DNA from: Humulus lupulus
Taxonomy: Eukaryota > Streptophyta > Magnoliopsida > Rosales > Cannabaceae
Direction: 5' to 3'
Length of the DNA: 64,000 nt
Assembly: GCF_963169125.1 (NCBI RefSeq)
Contig: NC_084795.1
Span: 192,422,214 to 192,486,213 of the forward strand
Shown here: positions 12,501 through 21,500 of the stretch, piece after piece
Position numbering within the stretch: position 1 is the stretch's first letter
Layout of the letters: each line of letters opens with the position of its first letter
Notes under the pieces: model-generated
What the model was told of the DNA's origin: nothing
The model's database searches: none
Seen by the model: only the letters and a program-made list of their open reading frames with translations
Program-made: the position numbers and the translations under genes

Positions 12501-15500
12501 TGCTTCGCCTGGCAGAACACATCGTAGGAGAGGTAGGGAATGCCCACGTCAGTACAGCACCCCCATCTACCATCGTATACCTTGGAGCCTGGTACAGTAC
12601 CCGCCGTGCGTCATTACGTCCCTTGGGTAACTTTCCATCGGTGAGATACTCGAGGATGGGAGTCATCCAGGTCGGTCTGGCGTTGATCATCTCGACCTCC
12701 GCCCCGACCTCTTCTATACATGGTTTCTCCAGGAACTCTACCGGTACTAACCCCAGAGCCTCCGTCTCCCCGGAGGTAGCGAGCTTGGCAAGAGCGTCTG
12801 CGTTAGCGTTCTGCTCCCGAGGTATCCGCTCGATTGAGCCTTGTTCAAACGCGGACAGTTCGACTTTTACCTTGGCCAGGTAAGAAGCCATCTTGGCTCC
12901 CCGTACTTGATATTCACCTAGCACCTAGTTTACCACGAGCTGGGAGTCGCTGAAGCATTGAACGGAGCTCGCCTTCAGCGCTTGGGCTACCCTTAGCCCG
13001 GCCAGCAAAGCTTCGTATTCAGCCTCGTTGTTGGAGGCCTTGAATCCGAATCTCAAAGCCGAGTGGAATCTATGCCCTTCTGGGGATATCAAAATGATTC
13101 CAGCCCCGAAGTCGTTCTCATTGGATGAGCCATCCACGAAGATCTTCCATGACGCTTGGGTCGAGGTGACCTGGGGTGACCCTTCCACAGGATCCTCCCT
13201 GAATCTTGTGCACTCTGCCACAAAATCGGCCAAGGCCTGACTCTTTATAGCAGTTCATGGGGTGTACAAAATCTCGAACTGACTGAGTTCGATAGCCTAT
13301 TTCAACAGGCGTCCCGATGCTTCAGGTTTTTGCAAAACCTGCCTTAAAGGTTGATCGGTCATGACTTGTACTGAGTGGGACAGGAAATACGGCCTGAGCT
13401 TTCGGGAGGCCGTGATAAGACAGAACGCCAACTTTTCCATCAACAGGTATCGAGATTCGGCCCCGAGAAGTCTCTTGCTGATGTAGTAAACCGGTTTCTG
13501 AACCCGGTCTTCTTCACGGACCAATACGGCACTAGTTGAATCCTCTGTGACAGCTAGGTAGAGGAAAAGAGGCTCTCCTGGCTTTGGTTTGGACAATACG
13601 GGCGGCTCGGCTAGATGTGCCTTCAGGTCGAGGAAAGCACTTTCGCACTCCTCTGTCCATTCGAATTTCTTATTTCCTCGGAGTAGGTTGTAGAACGGCA
13701 GGCACTTGTCGGTGGATTTTGAAATAAACCGATTAAGGGCTGCCACCCTTCCTGTCAGGCCTTGAACGTCCTTACGAGACCTGGGTAAAGGAAGCTCGAG
13801 CAACGACCTGATCTTATCGGGGTTTGCCTCGATTCCTCTAGTGTTGACAATGAAACCCATGAATTTTCCAGACGCGACCCCGAAAGTGCACTTCTGAGGG
13901 TTAAGCCTCATGCTGTATTCTCTTAGTATCTTGAAGCATTCTTCCAGGTCGGAAACATGGTTATCGGCAGTCTTTGACTTGACCAGCATGTCATCAACGT
14001 ACACTTCCATGTTCTTCCCGATCTGGTTGGCAAACATTCTATTCACTAATCTCTGGTATGTAGCACCGGCGTTCTTCAGTCCGAACGGCATGACCTTGTA
14101 ACAATAGACGTTAGTTGGGGTCATGAAGCTGGTATGCTCCTGGTCCGCCGGGTTCATGGCGATCTGATTATAACTTGAGTACGCGTCCATAAAGGACATG
14201 AGCTCATGCCCTGCCGTGGCATCCACCAATTGGTCGATCCTTGGCAAGGGAAAACAATCTTTGGGGCAGGCTTTTTTCATGTTGGAGAAGTCGATGCAGG
14301 TCCGCCATTTCCCGTTGGGCTTCGGGACCAGCACGGGGTTGGCGACCCAAACTGGAACTTGGCTTCGCAGATAAAGCCGCATTTCTTGAGCCGGGCTACT
14401 TCTTCTTCTAAGGCCTCAGCCCGAGTTGTTCCCAGGCGCCTTTGTTTCTGGGACTTTGCAAGAACGCTCTTATCCAAATGAAGGGTGTGCATGATGACAT
14501 TTGGACTGATTCCCACCATGTCCTCGTGTGACCATGCAAACACATCTAGGTTATCTTGCAGAAATTTGATCAGCTCCGCCTTCCTCTTGCCACAGAGGTT
14601 TTTCTCGAGCTTAAACCATCCGTGAAGGATTTTGTGGATCGATATTTACTTCCTCGAGCTCTTCAATAGCTTAGAGCTTGGACTTGTCCTCGCCTATTCG
14701 AGAGTCAATATCCTCACTTAGGATAATACTTTCCCCCTCGGTGCTCTGAGGTTTTTCAATCTCAGGATTAGGCAAAGGTTCCTGAGATTCCTCTTCTCCA
14801 CCTTGGATGGCCATCGTCAACTGCCCGGGTTTCGATTTTCCCTTCATGGAAATGCTATAGCATTCCCTGGCAGCAAGCTGATCGCCACGGACCGTGCATA
14901 TCCCCGTGGAAGAAGGGAATTTCAGCGCGAGGTGGCGAACGGAGGTGACGGCTTCAAAAGCTATAAGTGTAGGTCGGCCCAAAATAGCATTGTATGCAGC
15001 GAGGCAATCGATGACCACAAACTCGAGGAGTTTTGAGACTATATGAGGTCCCTCTCCTAAGGTGATCACCAGCTCGATCGTCCCTATAGCCGCTGATCCT
15101 TCTCCCGAGAAACCATACAGCATCATGGAGGTCGCCTTCAGCTCGGCGACAGTCAAACCCATCTTCTCCAGCGTGGACCGGAATAGAAGGTTTACCGAGC
15201 TCCCATTATCGATCAGCACTCTCCTAACCCTTCGATTAGCGAGCTGCACTGCTACGACCAAATGGTCGTTATGAGGGAACTGAACGTGGCTAGCATCTTC
15301 TTCAGTAAAAATGATTGGTTGTCTTTCCAATCGCTGCTGTTTTGGTAGATGCTGCTCGGGGACGAACTCTACTCCATTATGAGCCTTGAGTTCGTTGACG
15401 TACCTCTTTTGGGCACCCCTGCTCGTGCCAGCCAAATGCGGACCTCCCGAGATTGTGGATATCTCTCCTCCTATCACTAGAGGAGGGACGTCTTGATCTA

Positions 15501-18500
15501 CCCGAGACCCGAGCTGACTGACCGGGACTTCTAGAGCAGGTCGGCTTGTTGGAACTCTGTTCCGCACATACTGAGCCAAGGGGCCGGTTCTGATGAGAGT
15601 CTCGATCTCATCTTTCAGGTGTCTACAATCATCGGTATTGTGGCCAACGTCGTTGTGGAAACGGCAAAATTTGGAGGTGTCTCTCTTCCCCTTCTGGTGC
15701 TTTAACGGCTCTGGCTTCTTCCAAGGGAGGCGAGCAGAGTTTGCTAGGTAGATGTTCTTCTCCCTAAAGTGGATGAGCTCCGTATAAGTCGCGTAGACCG
15801 GCTTAAATTTTTCTACGGACTTATTCTTCTTTGGACCGTGCTGGTTGCCCTCGCCGTTCCCTTTTCTCTTGCCTCCACCGAACTGGTTATTCTGTGTAAC
15901 GTTCTGGGTCGCTGTCACGACCTCCGTTCCCACTCCAGCAGGCTGCTCAAGGACCTGGCTGGTTCCTGCAGCTGAGGCTTGGGCCTCCTCCAAGTTGATC
16001 CACCCTTGGGCCCTATTTAGGAATTCGTTTACTGAGCTGACTTTCTTCCTTTGTATTTCGTTCCAGAGTCCCCCTCCGATGAGGATTCTAGTCCTCAAAG
16101 TCATGAGCTTGGAGCTGTCATCTGCGTCTCTGGCCCGAGCAGCGACGTTCGCGAACCTGCTCAGGTAAGCCTTCAAAGGCTCGTCGGGTTGTTGCCTCAC
16201 GTTAGCCAGGGAGTCGGCCTTGACGCGAGCAGCCTAGGAGGCTCGGAATGCTCTTTTGAAGTCAGCAGAGAAAGTTTTCCAGGAGCTGATTGACTGCTTC
16301 TTGTTCTGTTTGAACCACTGTTTGGCCGTCCCAGTCAGTGTGGAGGGAAATATCAGACACCTCAGCTCGGGGCCAATGTTGTGGGCCATCATCAGTGTAT
16401 TGAACATACCCAAATGATCTGACGGATCTCCATCTCCGTTGAATTTGGACAGGTGCGGCATACGGAAACCGGGCGGGTATGCCGTTGCTGCTATGCTGGG
16501 GGCGAAGAGCTCAAACTCATCCCCTGAATCATATTTGTCTTTCTCTTTCTCCGATAGGAGCTTCCTCATTAGCTCCTCCATCTGAGCCAGGCGCTTAAGG
16601 GTTTTGTCTTGATTTCCTTGGTTATTCCGGGGCTGTTCAACAGCTCCGGATCCATTGTATACGTTTGGTGGGTTATTACCCCTCCTACCTTGAGATAGGT
16701 TATTTGGGACATTCCCGCCGTTATGTACCTCGGACAGGTCTCCCCCTAAGTGAGCATGGCTGCCACCTCCTACTGGGTCTCCCCTATGAGAGTTAAGGCG
16801 ATCCCGTAGGTCGCCCCTCGGGGTGGCTTGAGGACTTTGCGCCGAGCTTAGGCGCTGGAGCAGGTCTCCGCCAGAAAGGTCACTCCGGCGACTTCCGGTC
16901 CAGTAACTCCTGTTAGAGAAGCTTGGAGCCCGCCTCTAGGGGTGAGGATCCGGGCTTCCTCTGGGCACCCTGCTACGATGGGAAGGTCCTGCGGATGGCG
17001 GGTTTCTCCTGCTGCTTCCATAAGTTGGAATATCTCGGATAGGCCGAGGAGGAGACAGATATCTTATTGGTGAAGGAGGATGTCTGACCGGGGATGCAAA
17101 ACTGGTTCCGTCACGGCGGATCAGGTTAGGTGGGGGGCTTTCGGCCCTGCCAACTTGCGGGCCTTGCTCCTAGCGATCTGGACGAGGCGCAGGACGGCTG
17201 GCCAGGACGGGCTAGTGCTGTGAGCCCTCCCCGTATCTCCTTCTAGAATTCCTTCGAGCCCTCCTGGGTGCACTCGAGGCTGGCTGTGAGCTGGGAGTTG
17301 AAGTTCGGACTGAGCGGCTATACTGTTGTTCAGCCCTGGGTATTTCTTCAAAGTTTGCCTCTCGGCGGTGCGATGAGGGAGTAGAGTTGGACGTCAGAGG
17401 TCTGATCGAGTGGCTAGGCCTAGACCGATTACCCCGGCAGGACTTACGAGTCTCGCCTTGCCTCTTTCCGACGTTAGCGTCGATTGTAAGAGGGGGTAGT
17501 CGGGCCAACACCTCCTTAATCTGCTGATTAGCTTTCGCCAGTTGACTCCTCAGCTGAGCGTTCTCCATCTCTACCGCCGTGTAAAAGTCTGGGTTTGGAT
17601 TAGATGGCTGGGGTGCCGAACTTCCAGTGTCATCCTGGCCTATTGGCTGCTTGCCCGGCCGCTGCTGAACTTCAAGGTTTTGCTCACCGGAGATGGCGGC
17701 ATGATGAGCCTCCTGCCCATCATGTTGTTCCGCCTCGTTACCGTGTCTTGATCGAGTGGTCACCATAGTTGGATGTTTGCGATAGCACCAATCTAACAAG
17801 CTCTCAATGAAAGCACCAAACTGTTGACGCGGTTCTTCGCCAACAGATAATTAAGAAAATAAGAGAAAGAGATTAGTGCTTAATAATGAACCGAAACAGA
17901 TGAATGATCTTAAAATGGACTGATGACACAACTACGTTTTTAGGTGGTTCAAAGGTTAAAATCATTCTACTCCACCAGCCAATATTATTGCTATGCTTCT
18001 GGTATTCTCTTACGGGGTATTTCGTTACATAATAGACTCCAATCCCTTGCAACTCCCAGGGTCTCCATATTTATAGGAGAGGGCACCTGGGAGTTGATAA
18101 GAGGGTTATCCTGTGACCTTCTTACCCATCATGTCACTTCTGTGACATTCATGATTAATTCCTAAAACCTGACAAATGAAGTGTGGTCTAATCAATATGT
18201 AAGGGGGATAATGGGTCGCACGGCCCAACCCAATCGTGGGTGCCTGAATATGCACGTTCATGCTGCGTGTCCGAGAATTCAGGGATATATCAGACACGTG
18301 ATGTCTGATATATGCACGTTTACATTGCGTGGTTGACTTTATAAGGAGTCATGGATTCCCACTCCAGCTCGTACCTCGAGCTGGATGCCTTCTTGGCTTG
18401 CGGTCTTCATATCCCTGTCTCGGCCCTTAAATAATCTTGGTCAGCCTTTGGTTACCTCGAGCTAAAGAGGTAGGACCTTACAACAGCAGCTCCGGCCACG

Positions 18501-21500
18501 TAGCGTCCACGTGGCTGATATAATTATGCCATATCTCAGCTCACTAATAGCCCGTGAAAAATCAGGGGGTATAGTTATATTATAAGGCTAAAAAAAGTTT
18601 ATTTGAAGCACTCTTACTAGATGTGTTATAATGATGTTTTTCAATAGACTATAGAAGAATAAAAAAGTAGTCAAAACACCTTACATCCTATTAGTTTTAA
18701 AGAATGCTACAGTGCTTATTTATACTATCCATTCTCTACACAATGTTTTATGTATATTTTGTTGATGTATATCATTTATCTAGGAGGTTTCTCGGTGCAC
18801 CCCCAAAAAGGGGCATACTAGTGCACCCCTTTTATATTTTTGGTTCGGGAAGTATTTTCAGCAATTTTTTTATAACCTTGTAAATTGTAGTTATTTAGAG
18901 CACCCTTCAATTTTTAGAAAATTTCGAATAATTTAGAGGGTCGAAAATAAGGTTCAAGAAGTTACCTTTCATATGCATAAAAAAAAAAACAGCCACACGT
19001 GGAATAAATTATTTGAACTTTGTTTTCTACATTGTAAATTATTTGGAATTTCTCGAAAATTTGCAGGATGCTCTAAATAATTACAATATACACGACTATA
19101 AAAAAAATTATGGTGAAAATACTTCCTGAGCCAACAACTAGAGGGGATGCACCGATGTGGGGTTGCACCGAAGAACCATCCTATAACATATATATATATA
19201 TATAATATTTAAATGATGTAAAATTTTGGTGAATGAGATTACTCTATGATAATTGGTTAATAGGAATGGGTAAGAATAGAATGGAAAGGAAAGAATCTTT
19301 TTGGCTTTCGTTTGGTTGGTTCATAAATACAAATTCGAAAGGTTATTCCATAGGAAATGTTATTCAATCCTGTCTTAGAATTGTTATTCCATTTAAAAAC
19401 TAGTGGAATAGCCATTCAATTCAACTATACACATATTTATCATTTTCATTTCTCTTTCGTTTTTCTTTCTGCACTATCGTTTTTTTTTTCTTTAAAAAAA
19501 ATAATTAGCTTATTTATGATTCTACATCAATCTTTATTGATAATTTTTGTCAAATAATAAATGCTATTTTTTTTATTTGAAATTCACTTACTATATTAGT
19601 TAAATAATAACTTTGATATTTTATTAAATATTTTTTCTTTCAAATTTATTTTCATATTTTATGTATATTATTATCATTATTTATTTTTATAAATATGGTT
19701 ATAACATATAGTTAGATCAACTTATACAAATATATATATGGATTATATGCTTAAATTCTATATGTGTATGTAACATATTTAACAAAAGTAAAAATTCCGA
19801 CTAGAAGTTTAAATTATACAAAATATATATCAATTAAAAATTATGAAAATTGAAATACATTTCGTTAGTATAAAATTATATTTTATAAGTTTTTTTAAAA
19901 AATAAAATAAAATAAAAAAATCTATTAAATTAAGTACAATTTTTATGTATTATTGTACTTTGTTCTACACAATGTATATAGTAATATATATTATTTATTT
20001 ATTTAATTTGTATATTAGCGTAATTTAATAAAAAAATTATAATTTATAATAAAAAAAGATAATTTGGTATATAATTAAAAACTAACATAGAATTGATAAT
20101 TTGATTTAAAAAGAATCTTAGAGTAAAGACATTTTTGTCAAAATAATATAAATTTCATTTCATTTCGTTACATTTTATATTATACCAAACACAATAATTA
20201 TTATTCACGAATTAATTCCAAAGTCTCTACCAAACAAAAAAAATCAAAATTCTATTCCATTCTTATGACTATTACTATTATTATTTCCATTCTCATTCTA
20301 TTTTTATCTTTGAACCAAACGGCACCATAGTAATTTGACTTGTTAAAAGACAAACTATTTTACTAAGGTGAGGAATTTGTCACTCCTCCCACCACAATTT
20401 CACTTAAAATTTAATGTCACAAAAATCATTTAGTATCGAGTAAATGAATTGTAATGATACACACCATTTTAATAATAAATAATACATTAGAAATAAATGG
20501 ATACGCTTGCACGATGCATGTACCATGGGTAAATTTTCTGCAAAACTCGTGGCTATTGGCTTATGTACCAAAAACTTTGGTAGCTATAAAAGTTCGCCTA
20601 ATATTTATGAGGGAAAGGACAGTTTAGTAGGTACTTCTGAGAGCTGGAGATGGAGAATATGATTTGTCATTCCAGTTCTTTTTCTTTTGTATTAAAAAAA
20701 CAAAGAAACATAATACTGTATGATGAAAAAAATATTACTGCTTAGAAAAATATTCTTTTAGAAAAAGAAAAATACTAATCAATTAATAATTATGGTTGTG
20801 TTTGGAAATATTTTTATTTTTGAATTTTTAAACACAAAAATGGAAATAAAATTTTATTTTTGTTTTTTTATTTTTAAACAATAAAAATATGTTTGGTAAT
20901 TATTTTTGTTTTTTATTTTTAAAAATAAAAAATAATAAATGCGTTTGATAATTTTTATTTTTATTTTTTGTTTAACAATAGGTGTTGATTTGAAGAAGAA
21001 GAGAAAAAAAAAAAATCGAAAACGGTTTAAGAAAAAATTATAAGTAAAAAAATTATATTTTCAAAATTTAATAAGTTTTAATTAAAATTTTAAAAAATAA
21101 TAAATAAAAATAGAGTTACCAAAGACATTTTATGTTTAATAATCAAATTTTTAATTAATTAAATAAAAAAATTATTTTTTTAAGTGTTACCAAACAGCAC
21201 CTATATAATTAATTCACTCTACTAAACATTTATTTTATTTTTGGTAGGGATACTAATTATTTGTTTGATAGTTGAATTAGAATGAAAAAGTTGTATGAAT
21301 ATATTTGCTATCTAACAAAACCCACCCTGAAAAACCAACTGGTTCCCTCCCATTAGACCATGAAATTACTTGTCTTGTATTAATTATCTTTAAATTGGAA
21401 CCAAATAAAAAGCCAGTTCCTCAACAACATGATACGATCAGGTTGCTCAACAAGATATCATTATATATTATTTTTCAAGAACCGTGAAAATAGCTTTTAT

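Larger units (their letters stand above)
6009..18573 (-). mobile_element. Element B: complete Tat-type Ty3/gypsy retrotransposon with an antisense gene
   Basis: 12,565 bp with 752-bp LTRs at both ends and a perfect GTTAT duplication. Minus-strand order: 5' LTR 17822-18573, primer-binding site, gag-protease-RT-RNase H-archaeal RNase H-integrase (17763 to 11436), polypurine-like tract, 119-bp tandem repeats, antisense gene (plus strand 7730-10482), polypurine tract, 3' LTR 6009-6760. The second RNase H marks the Tat lineage. A by-eye count gives about 33 differences between the LTRs (about 4%), so the insertion is moderately old. Coding regions carry several stops and frameshifts, so it is not autonomous now. 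It has the same orientation as the SSL gene whose intron it occupies. Confidence 0.92.
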
